Shown here piece after piece: positions 34,819 to 44,290 of a stretch of DNA of 64,000 bases. The position numbers and the translations under genes were made by a program. The DNA comes from Lachnospiraceae bacterium (GTDB taxonomy: Bacteria; Bacillota; Clostridia; Lachnospirales; Lachnospiraceae): NCBI GenBank assembly GCA_022845955.1, contig AP025576.1, forward strand, positions 3,224,001 through 3,288,000, read 5' to 3'. Under the pieces are notes generated by a model, which was not told the origin of the DNA, made no database searches, and saw only the letters and a list, made by a program, of their open reading frames with translations. The first letter of the stretch is position 1; every line of letters starts with the position of its first letter.

Positions 34819-35493
34819 ATGGACTTTGAAAGAATCCTGCAAATGACGACAAGTGAGCGTAATCTGGCGCTCTTACAGGACGAGGCTTTCGTGGATGATG
34901 TGACAGAGTTTCTCGCAATCCGTCAGTTGTACAATGCTGCAATTAAGCAAGTAAGGACCAAACTTGAGATTCTTAATGATGGATTCCAAGTAGAGCACTG
35001 CCACAATCCTATCCACCATATTGAATGTAGGCTGAAGTCTCCAGGAAGTATGCTCGAAAAGCTCAGACGAAAAGGATACCCCATAGAAATGCAATCCCTT
35101 CGTGAGGGTATTCTTGATATTGCTGGAGTTCGGGTCGTGTGCAATTACCTAAATGATGTAAATCTAGTCGCTGACCTGCTCCTTTCTCAAGATGACATTC
35201 GTTTGCTTAAGAAAAAGGACTTTATTTCTAATCCAAAGCCAAACGGATACCGGAGTCTCCACCTAATTGTTTCAGTTCCCATTTTCTTGGCGGGGACAAC
35301 AGAACACATTCCTGTTGAGATCCAAATACGGACAATTGCTATGGACTATTGGGCGAGTTTAGAGCATCACCTAAAATACAAGACTGAAAACGATGTGTCA
35401 GATTCCCTTAAATGTCGTCTGAAACATGATGCAGATTTGCTGTCTGCAATTGATGCCGATCTGCAAGACATTTTTTGTCAAATGAATGCTTAG
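34819..35493 (+). CDS. Small alarmone synthetase (RelQ/YjbM-type GTP pyrophosphokinase)
   Basis: 224 aa, synthetase domain only, without hydrolase, TGS or ACT domains. Motifs: GIRV-like IAGVRVVCNYLNDV, the catalytic-loop RKGYPIEMQ region, KPNGYRSLHLIV and the metal-binding VEIQIRTIAMDYWASLEH. It makes (p)ppGpp or pGpp from GTP/GDP and ATP under stress, often envelope stress. ATG 34819 follows AAAGGGGGA. It is not clearly in an operon. Confidence 0.9.
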   Translation: MDFERILQMTTSERNLALLQDEAFVDDVTEFLAIRQLYNAAIKQVRTKLEILNDGFQVEHCHNPIHHIECRLKSPGSMLEKLRRKGYPIEMQSLREGILDIAGVRVVCNYLNDVNLVADLLLSQDDIRLLKKKDFISNPKPNGYRSLHLIVSVPIFLAGTTEHIPVEIQIRTIAMDYWASLEHHLKYKTENDVSDSLKCRLKHDADLLSAIDADLQDIFCQMNA

Positions 35494-35662
35494 TCTGCTC
35501 TACATTCAGATTGGCAGTATAGACGGAAGAGTTGGCTGATATGTCAGCTCATGTAGTAAATTATGATGCGAAATCACACTTTTTATATATAAAAAGATTG
35601 TCTATGAGGTACGTGACCTTCACGCAACCATGAGAATATTGACAACCCAAGGAGGTGTTTTT

Positions 35663-36271
35663 GTGTATCTGAACAATTGGATTAAAGCTGCAAAAATAGG
35701 CTATATCATGATTTCCATTCTACTTTGTGTATTGGGGATTGTACTGATTGCTGTGCCTGATTTCTCGGTGACGCTGCTATGCAGGCTCGGCGGAGGAATC
35801 ATGGTTCTATTCGGCTTGGTAAAGATCGTCGGCTATTGTTCCAAAGACTTATACAGGCTGGCATTTCAATTTGATCTGGCCTTTGGCATTCTGCTCGTGG
35901 CACTTGGCGTCATTCTGATCATCCGTACAGATGCAATGGTTAATCTTATCTGCATTGTTATGGGCATCTGTGTTCTGGCAGACGCGCTCCTCAAAATACA
36001 GATTTCCATTGATTCCAAAGCCTTTGGCATTCAAAAGTGGTGGCTGATTCTCGCTGTGGCAATTCTGACAGGGGCTGCCGGTTTCCTGCTGGTCTTACGC
36101 CCATCGGAAAGCGCCCAGGTCGTGATGATCTTGCTGGGGGTGACGCTCATAACCGAAGGTGTGCTAAATCTGATCACCATTCTGACCGCCGTTAAGATCA
36201 TTCGTCACCAGCTGCCGGAGGTCATCGATGCCGAATATTGCCAGATAGACCCTAACAGAAAGGATATGTAA
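35663..36271 (+). CDS. HdeD/DUF308 family membrane protein
   Basis: GTG 35663 behind AAGGAGGTG is preferred to ATG 35630. About 202 aa with six hydrophobic helices in repeated pairs (IGYIMISILLCVLGIVLIAV, LLVALGVILII, AGFLLVLRP, ILLGVTLITEGVLNLI), the internal duplication typical of HdeD. Function in acid or envelope stress is suggested for the family. It is 6 bp upstream of the MMPL exporter gene. Confidence 0.85.
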   Translation: MYLNNWIKAAKIGYIMISILLCVLGIVLIAVPDFSVTLLCRLGGGIMVLFGLVKIVGYCSKDLYRLAFQFDLAFGILLVALGVILIIRTDAMVNLICIVMGICVLADALLKIQISIDSKAFGIQKWWLILAVAILTGAAGFLLVLRPSESAQVVMILLGVTLITEGVLNLITILTAVKIIRHQLPEVIDAEYCQIDPNRKDM

Positions 36272-36277
36272 TCATCT

Positions 36278-38383
36278 ATGCGTTTTTCAAAGGCGGTTGT
36301 AAAATACCGCATACCGATCTTAATTCTAACCGTTTTTCTGATGATTCCGGCAGTGATTGGCATTGCAAATACCAGAATCAATTATGACATGCTGAATTAC
36401 TTGCCGGAGGATATGGATACCATCATCGGGCAGAATGAACTCATGGAGGATTTTGGGAAGGGCGCTTTTTCCTTCATTATCGTGGAGGATATGCCGAACA
36501 AGGATGTAGCTGCCCTGAAGGCAAAAATTGAGCAGGTCGATCATGTGGATACCGTGATCTGGTATGACACCCTGTTTGACCTTTCCGTCCCCATGGAGCT
36601 GCTGCCGGATAAAATCTACACAGAATTCAATACCGACCATTCCACAATGATGGCCGTGTTCTTTGACAGCTCCACCTCCGCGGATATTACCATGGATGCG
36701 ATCCGGGAGATCCGCGCCCTCTGCGGAAAGCAGTGCTATGTTTCCGGAATGTCTGCGCTGGTCACCGATCTGAAGGACCTCTGCGAACAGGAAGAGCCGA
36801 TCTATGTGGGCATTGCCGTGGCTCTGGCCTGTGGGGCTATGCTGCTGTTCCTGGATAGCTGGCTGGTGCCCTTTGTGTTCTTGGCTTCCATTGGTATGAT
36901 GATCCTTCTGAATCTTGGATCCAATATTTTTATGGGCGAGATTTCCTATATTACCAAGGCCCTGTCCGCTGTTTTGCAGTTGGCCGTCACTATGGACTAC
37001 TCCATCTTCCTATGGGAGAGTTACAACGAGCAGCGGGTAAATTACAGCGATAACAAGGAAGCCATGGCAGTGGCTATCCAGAAAACACTGACCAGCGTAG
37101 TGGGCAGTTCCATTACCACTGTGGCAGGATTTATTTCCCTGTGCTTCATGTCCTTTACCATGGGCCGGGATTTGGGCATTGTCATGGCAAAGGGCGTCCT
37201 GCTGGGCGTCATTGGCTGTGTGACTGTTATGCCGGCCCTGATCCTGATTCTGGATAAGCCCTTACAGAAAACAAAGCACAAGGCATTGATTCCCAACATG
37301 GGCAAATTCGCAAAAGGCATTGTCAAGGTGTTTCCCGTGTTTCTGGTCATCTTCGCTTTGCTGGTTCCGCCTGCCTATTACGGATACAGCAAAACCAACG
37401 ATGAAGTTTATTACGATATGGGCCAGTGCCTGCCCGAAGATATGGAATATGTCATCGCCAACAGTAAGCTTGCGGAGGATTTCAACATCGCCTCTACCCA
37501 CATGCTGCTGATTGACACGGATGTTCCCACGAAGAATGTCCGCAAGATGATCGGCGAGATGGAACAGGTGGACGGTGTCAAATATGTTCTGGGTTTGGAG
37601 TCAGTGGTCGGCTCCCGTGTGCCGGAGGAAATCCTGCCGAATTCCGTTGTGGAGATTCTGAAAAGCGACAAATGGGAACTGATGCTCATCAACTCGGAAT
37701 ATAAAGTTGCCAGTGACGAAGTAAACGAGCAGATTACACAGCTGAACGCCATTCTCAAGAGATATGACGAGGGCGGTATGCTGATTGGAGAAGCTCCGTG
37801 TATGAAAGACATGATCGAAACCACTGCCCATGACTTTAAGGTTGTCAACGCGGTATCGATTCTTGCCATCTTCCTCATTATTGCCCTGGTGGAAAAGAGC
37901 GTCTCCCTTCCGTTTATTCTGATCGCGGTCATTGAGTTTGCTATCTTTATCAACCTGGGATTGCCCCATTATTTGGGACAGAGTCTGCCGTTCATCGCGC
38001 CGATCTGTATCAGCACCATCCAGCTTGGTGCGACTGTGGATTACGCAATCCTGACGACCACCCGCTATAAAGCCGAGCGAGTCGCTGGCGCGCAGAAGAA
38101 ACAGGCCGTGTGGACGGCGCTTACCGCGTCCATTCCGTCCATCATTATATCCGGCATGGGCCTGTTTGCTGCGACCTTTGGTGTCGCACTTTACTCCAAT
38201 ATCGACATCATCAGCGCAATGTGTATGTTGATGGCAAGAGGCGCGGTGGTAAGTATGCTTTCCGTTATCTTTATTCTGCCAGCGTTGCTCCTTCTTTGTG
38301 ACGGACTGGTTTGTGTAACCACGCTGGATATGCGGAAGATCCGGAAATCCCAAAATAGAACTGTGGAGGTAACATCGAAATGA
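36278..38383 (+). CDS. MMPL/RND family exporter
   Basis: 701 aa, two halves each with one helix, a large extracellular loop and a cluster of helices. The typical MMPL intramembrane motif with charged residues is seen in AVTMDYSIFLWESYNEQR and again in GATVDYAILTTTRYKAER; Asp-Tyr pairs are proposed for proton relay. Such proteins export lipids or hydrophobic compounds. Overlap of 4 bp with the next gene (ATGA) indicates coupling. Confidence 0.9.
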   Translation: MRFSKAVVKYRIPILILTVFLMIPAVIGIANTRINYDMLNYLPEDMDTIIGQNELMEDFGKGAFSFIIVEDMPNKDVAALKAKIEQVDHVDTVIWYDTLFDLSVPMELLPDKIYTEFNTDHSTMMAVFFDSSTSADITMDAIREIRALCGKQCYVSGMSALVTDLKDLCEQEEPIYVGIAVALACGAMLLFLDSWLVPFVFLASIGMMILLNLGSNIFMGEISYITKALSAVLQLAVTMDYSIFLWESYNEQRVNYSDNKEAMAVAIQKTLTSVVGSSITTVAGFISLCFMSFTMGRDLGIVMAKGVLLGVIGCVTVMPALILILDKPLQKTKHKALIPNMGKFAKGIVKVFPVFLVIFALLVPPAYYGYSKTNDEVYYDMGQCLPEDMEYVIANSKLAEDFNIASTHMLLIDTDVPTKNVRKMIGEMEQVDGVKYVLGLESVVGSRVPEEILPNSVVEILKSDKWELMLINSEYKVASDEVNEQITQLNAILKRYDEGGMLIGEAPCMKDMIETTAHDFKVVNAVSILAIFLIIALVEKSVSLPFILIAVIEFAIFINLGLPHYLGQSLPFIAPICISTIQLGATVDYAILTTTRYKAERVAGAQKKQAVWTALTASIPSIIISGMGLFAATFGVALYSNIDIISAMCMLMARGAVVSMLSVIFILPALLLLCDGLVCVTTLDMRKIRKSQNRTVEVTSK

Positions 38384-40578
38384 AAAACAGAGCAACGAAA
38401 TTCATCTCGCTTGCGCTCTGCGCGGTGGTCTTGTTTGCTGCGGTCGGAACTTCCGTTTTCGCGCTGACGGGCGAAGGCAAAGAAAGCGAAGATGAGAATC
38501 AAGAAACAACCATAAATGCTTCGGCGGAGGCGGAAACATCCAAGGACGAAACCGTTTATGTGCTGGCCGGTGCGGATGGCACTGTGCAAAAGATCATCGT
38601 CAGTGATTGGATCAAAAATGCTATGGCCGCGGATTCGCTTGAGGATAAAACCGAGCTTTCAGACATCGAAAATATCAAGGGTGACGAAAGCTTTACCCTT
38701 GGCGGCGACAATAGCTGCGTATGGGATGCCCAAGGAAACGACATCTATTATCAGGGAAATATCGAAAAAGAGCTTCCTGTCCAAATGTCCGTCTGTTACA
38801 CCTTGGATGGGCAAGCCATTGCTCCTGAGGCACTTGCCGGTCAAAGCGGCCATGTGACGATCCGCTTCGATTATAAGAATATGCAGTATGAAGAAGTGCT
38901 GCTTGACGGAAAAACGGAAAAGATCTATGTTCCGTTTACCATGCTGACCGGGATGCTGCTGGATACGGAAGTCTTTCGAAATGTGACCATCTCCAACGGA
39001 AAACTGATCAATGATGGGGACCGGATCGCGGTGGTCGGCATCGCGTTCCCTGGCTTACAGGAAGATCTGGCTATCAGTAAGGAGAAACTGGACATCCCGG
39101 ATTATGTGGAGATCAGCGCCGATGTGGAGAACTTTGAAATGGGCATGACCATGACCCTTGCGACCACAGAGCTGTTTGGAGCCATAGATTCTGATAAGCT
39201 TGATCTCCACGAATTGTCAGATGCCATGGCGGAACTGACGGATGCTATGGACCAGCTGATGGATGGCTCCTCCCAGCTCTATGATGGCCTGTGTACCCTG
39301 CTTGAAAAGTCAGGAGATCTGGTTTCCGGCATTAACAAGCTGGCGGAAGGCGCGGCACAGCTGAAAGCAGGAGCGGAGTCCCTGGACAGCGGCGCGGCCC
39401 AGCTTCAAGCAGGCGCTGCCCAGCTCTCCAGCGGACTGAATACTTTGAACGCCAACAGCAGCTCTTTGAACGGCGGCGCAAGACAGGTCTTTTCCTCTCT
39501 GCTGTCCATGGCCAATACACAGCTTTCCGAAGCAGGGCTTTCTGTACCGGCCCTGACAATTGACAACTACGCCAGTGTTTTGGATGGTGTTATTGCCTCT
39601 TTGGATGATACAGCGGTCTATCAAGCTGCGCTGGAGCAGGTTACGGCTACTGTCAATGCCAATCGGGGTATGATCGAGGAGAAAGTCACCGAGGCGGTCC
39701 AGGCACAGGTGGAAGCGGAAGTGTCTGCCCAAGTGACGGCTGCCGTCCAGGAAACGGTTACGCAGGCTGTCCATGAAAATGAGGCCCAGTTCCGGGCGGC
39801 GGTCATCCAGCAGGCGCTGGGCATGACAGTAGAGGAATACAAGGCTGCGATAGAAGCCGGACTCGTTACGCAGGAACAGCAGGATGCCGTGAATGCCGCT
39901 GTAGAAGCTGCTATGCAAGCAGAAATTGACGCAAGAATGCAGCGTGAAGAAATCCAGGCGCAGATCAACCCGGTTACACAACAGACGGTTGGGGAACAAA
40001 TGCAGAGTGATGAGATCCAGGCGTTAATTGCCTCCAATACAGAACTGCAAGTGCAGCAGGCAATCTCCGAGGCCATGAGTTCCGATGCAGTCCAAGCGCA
40101 GTTAAGCGCGGCGGCAGAAGGCGCAAAATCCGTGATCGCGCTGAAGTCCTCCCTGGACAGCTATAATGCGTTTTATCTAGGTCTTATTACATACACTTCC
40201 GGCGTTTCCAGCGCCGCCGCCGGTGCAAATGAATTGAAAACCGGTGCGGATGCCTTAAAAGCCGGAACCTCGGAATTGTCTGCCGGCGCCGCCGAGCTGC
40301 TTCAGGGAATCCAGACGATGAAAGACAGTGCGCCTGCGCTTGTGGATGGGATTACGCAGCTTCGGGATGGCTCCATGGAACTGTCCGACGGGTTGAAGCA
40401 ATTCAATGAGGAAGGCATCCAAAAATTGATTGAAGCCGTAGATGGCGACTTAGATGGACTTTCCAACAGAATCCGTGTGACCGCTGATGTGGCGAAACAC
40501 TATACATCTTTTTCTGGAATCAGCGAGGATATGGATGGAGATGTAAAATTCATATATAAAACGGATTCTATTGAATAA
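38380..40578 (+). CDS. Secreted heptad-repeat protein, partner of MMPL exporter
   Basis: 732 aa with a signal peptide (MKNRATKFISLALCAVVLF then AVGTSVFA). The first about 260 residues form a beta-rich domain. Then come repeats of LxxGxxQLxxG type (LAEGAAQLKAGAESLDSGAA and AAGANELKTGADALKAGTSE), like YhgE/Pip heptad regions, separated by a long Gln/Ala/Glu-rich coiled-coil part. It probably forms a periplasm-like wall-spanning rod or adaptor for the exporter it overlaps. The C terminus (DVKFIYKTDSIE) lacks a membrane helix, unlike YhgE. Confidence 0.75.
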   Translation: MKNRATKFISLALCAVVLFAAVGTSVFALTGEGKESEDENQETTINASAEAETSKDETVYVLAGADGTVQKIIVSDWIKNAMAADSLEDKTELSDIENIKGDESFTLGGDNSCVWDAQGNDIYYQGNIEKELPVQMSVCYTLDGQAIAPEALAGQSGHVTIRFDYKNMQYEEVLLDGKTEKIYVPFTMLTGMLLDTEVFRNVTISNGKLINDGDRIAVVGIAFPGLQEDLAISKEKLDIPDYVEISADVENFEMGMTMTLATTELFGAIDSDKLDLHELSDAMAELTDAMDQLMDGSSQLYDGLCTLLEKSGDLVSGINKLAEGAAQLKAGAESLDSGAAQLQAGAAQLSSGLNTLNANSSSLNGGARQVFSSLLSMANTQLSEAGLSVPALTIDNYASVLDGVIASLDDTAVYQAALEQVTATVNANRGMIEEKVTEAVQAQVEAEVSAQVTAAVQETVTQAVHENEAQFRAAVIQQALGMTVEEYKAAIEAGLVTQEQQDAVNAAVEAAMQAEIDARMQREEIQAQINPVTQQTVGEQMQSDEIQALIASNTELQVQQAISEAMSSDAVQAQLSAAAEGAKSVIALKSSLDSYNAFYLGLITYTSGVSSAAAGANELKTGADALKAGTSELSAGAAELLQGIQTMKDSAPALVDGITQLRDGSMELSDGLKQFNEEGIQKLIEAVDGDLDGLSNRIRVTADVAKHYTSFSGISEDMDGDVKFIYKTDSIE

Positions 40579-40603
40579 TCAAATAGAAGAAGCGGTTGTG
40601 TGT

Positions 40604-40651
40604 GCGGCCACCATAACATCAATGTTACGGTGGCCGCCTACGGGGTTTTAA
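40604..40651 (+). terminator. Terminator of HdeD-MMPL operon
   Basis: GCGGCCACC and GGTGGCCGC enclose a further TAACAT/ATGTTA stem, giving a long hairpin. Downstream is CTACGGGGTTTTA. Confidence 0.6.
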
Positions 40652-40851
40652 ATAGGCAGAATTATAACATATTTCCTTTGGTTCATTCTCTACACAGTTT
40701 CATTGAATGGCTGTATGAAACAATTATTTGTTCCATCGCCTATTATATATAGGCGGCTAAAGAGAAAAGCCGTTGTTACTGAAGCGACGAAATGTAAGAG
40801 CCTTCAAACTAATTGGCTGGTCAGCGGTTCAACAGGCAAAAGGAGTACAGT

Positions 40852-42084
40852 ATGCAAAGAAAATATTTAAAAAAAGAGAATATACTTACAATTCCAAATC
40901 TGTTGAGCCTGATTCGGATCCTTTTGATTCCGTTCATCATCTGGTTATATTGTGCGCAAAAAGCGTATCTGCACACAATCATTGTGATTGCGCTTTCTGG
41001 ATTTACAGATATTATTGACGGAAAAATTGCCAGAAAATTTAACATGGTTTCCGATGTTGGAAAGGTGCTGGATCCGGTTGCTGATAAGCTGACGCAAGCT
41101 ACGCTGGTGATCTGTCTGACTGCCCGGTATCCGTGGATGTGGGCGCTTCTGGCATTATTCGCCGTAAAAGAATGTCTGATGCTTCTATGGGGATATCTGA
41201 CACTGAAGATCACAGATACGATCAACAGCGCAAAATGGTACGGCAAACTCAGTACAGTCGTGCTTTATGCCGTTATGATGATCCTGATCCTTTTTGTGGA
41301 TATTCCGGAAGCGGGTGCCGAGGCACTCATGCTGTTGTGCGGTGGGATTATACTACTGTCCCTTGTAATGTACGGCCGATTTTACCATGCGATATTGGAT
41401 CAGGCTTCATCTGGAAGCCAGCAACAAAAGACTTTACGCACTGCACGAAATGTCGTTCTGGGCCTGATTTGGGTGGGAATTATTGTAATTTGCTTTCTCC
41501 ATCGGAAAGAACTGTCTGCGGAAGAAATTGCACGCTATACACCCGGGAACCCCTGGCTTGCCGGCATTGTAATGCTGGCGCTGTTTGCGCTGAAAAGTCT
41601 GAGCATCGTCATCTATTCTGGAGTTCTTTATGCCGCAAACGGAATTCTCTTCCCCCTTCCGGTGGCAATCCTTTTGAATCTGATTGGTACAGTAATCATG
41701 GTGACCGTGCCATACCAGATTGGGAGAAGAACTGGGGCTTCCGCAGTGGATGATATCCGGGCAAAGTACCCAAAAACAGAAGCAATCCATAGCTTAAGGG
41801 CAAAGAATGATTTCCTCTTTTCCTTCCTTGTCCGTATGGTTCGCTTACCCAGTGATGTAGCCAGCTTATATATGGGAGCAGTTCATGTCGAGTACAAAAA
41901 ATACCTCTTGGGAAGTCTGTTGGGGATGCTTCCCCATACAATTACCTACCCCATTATGGGTATGAGCATTCAGGATATTCGTTCACCGCAGTTTATTATT
42001 TCGCTTTGCGCGGAAATTGCCTATATCCTGGTCACTTCAGCAGTTTACACATTATATCGCAAAAAGAATAAGGCAGACCAATAA
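40852..42084 (+). CDS. CDP-alcohol phosphatidyltransferase fused to VTT/DedA-like domain
   Basis: ATG 40852 (MQRKYLKKENILTIPN) follows AAAGGAG. 410 aa. The N-terminal half is a PgsA-type enzyme with the full CDP-OH motif: D-I-I-D-G ... A-R ... G ... D ... D in DIIDGKIARKFNMVSDVGKVLDPVADK (read in two parts, about residues 53-79). The C-terminal half from about residue 215 is a VTT (SNARE-associated/TVP38) domain with ANGILFPLPVAILLN, GRRTGASAV and RMVRLPSDVASLYMGA. The first part should make phosphatidylglycerol-phosphate or a related lipid; the second may scramble or move lipids. Such a fusion is uncommon. Confidence 0.82.
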   Translation: MQRKYLKKENILTIPNLLSLIRILLIPFIIWLYCAQKAYLHTIIVIALSGFTDIIDGKIARKFNMVSDVGKVLDPVADKLTQATLVICLTARYPWMWALLALFAVKECLMLLWGYLTLKITDTINSAKWYGKLSTVVLYAVMMILILFVDIPEAGAEALMLLCGGIILLSLVMYGRFYHAILDQASSGSQQQKTLRTARNVVLGLIWVGIIVICFLHRKELSAEEIARYTPGNPWLAGIVMLALFALKSLSIVIYSGVLYAANGILFPLPVAILLNLIGTVIMVTVPYQIGRRTGASAVDDIRAKYPKTEAIHSLRAKNDFLFSFLVRMVRLPSDVASLYMGAVHVEYKKYLLGSLLGMLPHTITYPIMGMSIQDIRSPQFIISLCAEIAYILVTSAVYTLYRKKNKADQ

Positions 42085-42148
42085 ATGGATGTGGACGGCA
42101 ATATGCACCGTTTGAGGGTGAACCCAGACACACACAAAGGAGACGAAT

Positions 42149-43006
42149 ATGGACGGAAAGATTGCAATCTTAACAGATACCAACAGTGGAATTACCCCAG
42201 ACCAGGCGGCCTGGTATGGTATCTATCTGGTGGCAATGCCGGTGATCATTGATGATGAAACCTATTTCGAGAATGAATCTATTTTTCAGGAGGTATTCTT
42301 TCAGCGCCTGCGCGAGGGCGCGTGTGTCAGTACCTCTCAGCCGGCACCGGGTATGCTGATGGATTGTTGGGATAGTCTGCTGGAGCATTATGATGAGATT
42401 ATTTATTTGCCAATGTCCAGTGGACTTTCCGGCAGCTGTCAAACTGCTACCATACTGGCGGAGGAGTACGGAGGCAGCGTCCATGTGGTGGATAACCACA
42501 GAATTTCCGTGACGATGCGCCAGTCGGTACTGGAGGCAAAACATCTGGCTGGTCAGGGAAAAACAGCCCAGGAGATCGTTGCGTATCTGGAGAAAGACGG
42601 ACTGGAGTCCAGTATCTACGTGGCAGTGAACACACTGGAATACCTGAAAAGAAGCGGTCGCGTTACCGCTGCGGGCGCGGCAATAGGAACCATTCTGAAT
42701 CTGAAGCCGGTTCTACAGATTCAGGGCGGCAAGCTGGACGCTTTTCGTAAAGCGAGGGGTATGCGGCAGGCAATGCAGGCAATGATCGATGGACTGAAAG
42801 AAGACCAGGCGGAACGGTTTTCCGGACAGAAGCTGACAATCCGCGCAGCCTATTCCGGGGATGCCAAAGCCGGAGCCGCCTGGCAGGCAGAACTGCAAAA
42901 GGCATTTCCGGAAATGACCATCGGGCTGGATCCCCTGCCAATCAGCATTTCCTGCCATACGGGTGATGGTGCTCTTGGCGTTGGTATGATGAAAGATATT
43001 TTGTAA
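42149..43006 (+). CDS. DegV family (FakB-like) fatty-acid-binding protein
   Basis: 285 aa behind AAAGGAG. Motifs: KIAILTDTNSGI at the N terminus, VSTSQPAPG, PMSSGLSGSCQTA and LKRSGRVTAAGAAIG, the residues that bind the fatty acid carboxylate in FakB proteins. FakB presents exogenous fatty acids to the FakA kinase for phospholipid synthesis. Context with oleate hydratase, phosphatidyltransferase and lipases supports a lipid role. Confidence 0.9.
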   Translation: MDGKIAILTDTNSGITPDQAAWYGIYLVAMPVIIDDETYFENESIFQEVFFQRLREGACVSTSQPAPGMLMDCWDSLLEHYDEIIYLPMSSGLSGSCQTATILAEEYGGSVHVVDNHRISVTMRQSVLEAKHLAGQGKTAQEIVAYLEKDGLESSIYVAVNTLEYLKRSGRVTAAGAAIGTILNLKPVLQIQGGKLDAFRKARGMRQAMQAMIDGLKEDQAERFSGQKLTIRAAYSGDAKAGAAWQAELQKAFPEMTIGLDPLPISISCHTGDGALGVGMMKDIL

Positions 43007-43030
43007 AGGGAAAGGAGCGGAAACGAGCAT

Positions 43031-43270
43031 ATGAAAACTGGCGTTGTGGATGTAGGCGGTGGCTTGCGGGGAGTATATACTGCCGGCGTTTTTGATTACT
43101 GTTTAGATCAGGATATCCGATTTGATCTGGGCATTGGTGTTTCCGCTGGAAGCGCCAATGTTGCTTCCTACATTGCCAGATAAAAGAAGCGAAACTATTC
43201 CTTTTATACGGAGTATCCCTTCCGAAAGGAATATATGAGTGTTGGAAATTTCTTTCTGAAACACTCCTAC
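43031..43270 (+). pseudogene. Patatin-like phospholipase remnant with in-frame stop
   Basis: ATG 43031 after AAAGGAGCGG starts MKTGVVDVGGGLRGVYTAGV and reaches the nucleophile motif GVSAGS, then meets TAA at 43181-43183. Translating past it gives KKRNYSFYTEYPFRKEYMSV, the next conserved block of this family, in the same frame. After about 43270 homology ends. So the gene carries a nonsense change and has lost its 3' three quarters, including the catalytic Asp. Confidence 0.75.
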
Positions 43271-43309
43271 CAAAGGCTTTTTATCATAAAGAGAAAGGAA
43301 CACTCCCCT

Positions 43310-44281
43310 ATGAAAATCGAAACAAGAAAAGTAATGAAATTATCGGGAATTGCCATTGCTGCAACGGCAGTAGCATCTGCCACCGCCTATCTGACAACAC
43401 GGCTTCTGACCAGAGAGGCTTTGGATCGGGACGAACCCAGGGTATTTCAAAAAGCGGGCAATCTGATTTCCGGCACCCAATCCGGCAATGCGTTTCAGGA
43501 GGAATTGCGAAAAGCGGCTGAAAAGCTGGCGCAGAAAGAAAATGAAACGGTGGAGATCACCGGTCATGATGGGGTGCCTCTGGTAGGGCACTGGATTCCC
43601 TGTGAGAATGCGAAGCGAGTCATCATTGCCATGCACGGCTGGCGCTCTGCGTGGTACAAAGACTTTGGGATGGTGTCCAATTTCTGGGAGAGAAATGGAT
43701 GCAGCGTCCTGTATGCAGAACAGCGGGGTCAGGGAAATAGCGGCGGTGATTTCATTGGCTTTGGCCCAATCGAACGCTATGACTGCCTGGACTGGATTCA
43801 CTGGGTCAGTAAGCGATGCGGCACGGAACTCCCCATTTACCTTTGCGGCGTATCCATGGGTGCAACCACGGTTTTGATGGCGGCAGGGCTGGATCTGCCG
43901 GAAAATGTCCACGGAATTATGGCGGACTGCGGCTTTACTTCGCCCCACGCCATTTGGAAGCATGTTGCCAATAACAATCTGCACATTCCCTTCCGGCTTC
44001 GCGGCATTCTGGCAGATACGCTGTATGAACGGAAAACCCAGTCGGACGCTGCATACGAGTCTACCGTTGACGCGCTGCGCCACTGCCGCATTCCCATCAT
44101 GTTGGTACATGGAGCCGATGACCATTTCGTTCCACTGGAAATGACCTATGAGAACTATGCTGCCTGTGCATCCCCCAAGAAGCTGTTTATTGTACCTGGC
44201 GCGGATCATGGTATGAGCTACTTCATGGACAAGGAAGGCTATGAAGCTGCCGGACTGGATTTCTGGCGGCAGTATGATTGA
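43310..44281 (+). CDS. Alpha/beta hydrolase with N-terminal membrane anchor
   Basis: ATG 43310 follows AGAAAGGA and is preferred to ATG 43235, which belongs to the broken patatin frame. 323 aa. N-terminal hydrophobic segment (LSGIAIAATAVASATAYLT) as anchor or signal. Then RVIIAMHGWRSAWYKDFG, AEQRGQGNSGG, the nucleophile Ser in CGVSMGATTVLMA, the acid in LVHGADDHFVP and the His in PGADHGMSY. Full catalytic triad. Likely an acyl hydrolase acting at the membrane or outside; substrate unknown. Confidence 0.85.
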   Translation: MKIETRKVMKLSGIAIAATAVASATAYLTTRLLTREALDRDEPRVFQKAGNLISGTQSGNAFQEELRKAAEKLAQKENETVEITGHDGVPLVGHWIPCENAKRVIIAMHGWRSAWYKDFGMVSNFWERNGCSVLYAEQRGQGNSGGDFIGFGPIERYDCLDWIHWVSKRCGTELPIYLCGVSMGATTVLMAAGLDLPENVHGIMADCGFTSPHAIWKHVANNNLHIPFRLRGILADTLYERKTQSDAAYESTVDALRHCRIPIMLVHGADDHFVPLEMTYENYAACASPKKLFIVPGADHGMSYFMDKEGYEAAGLDFWRQYD

Positions 44282-44290
44282 TATTGCCCT

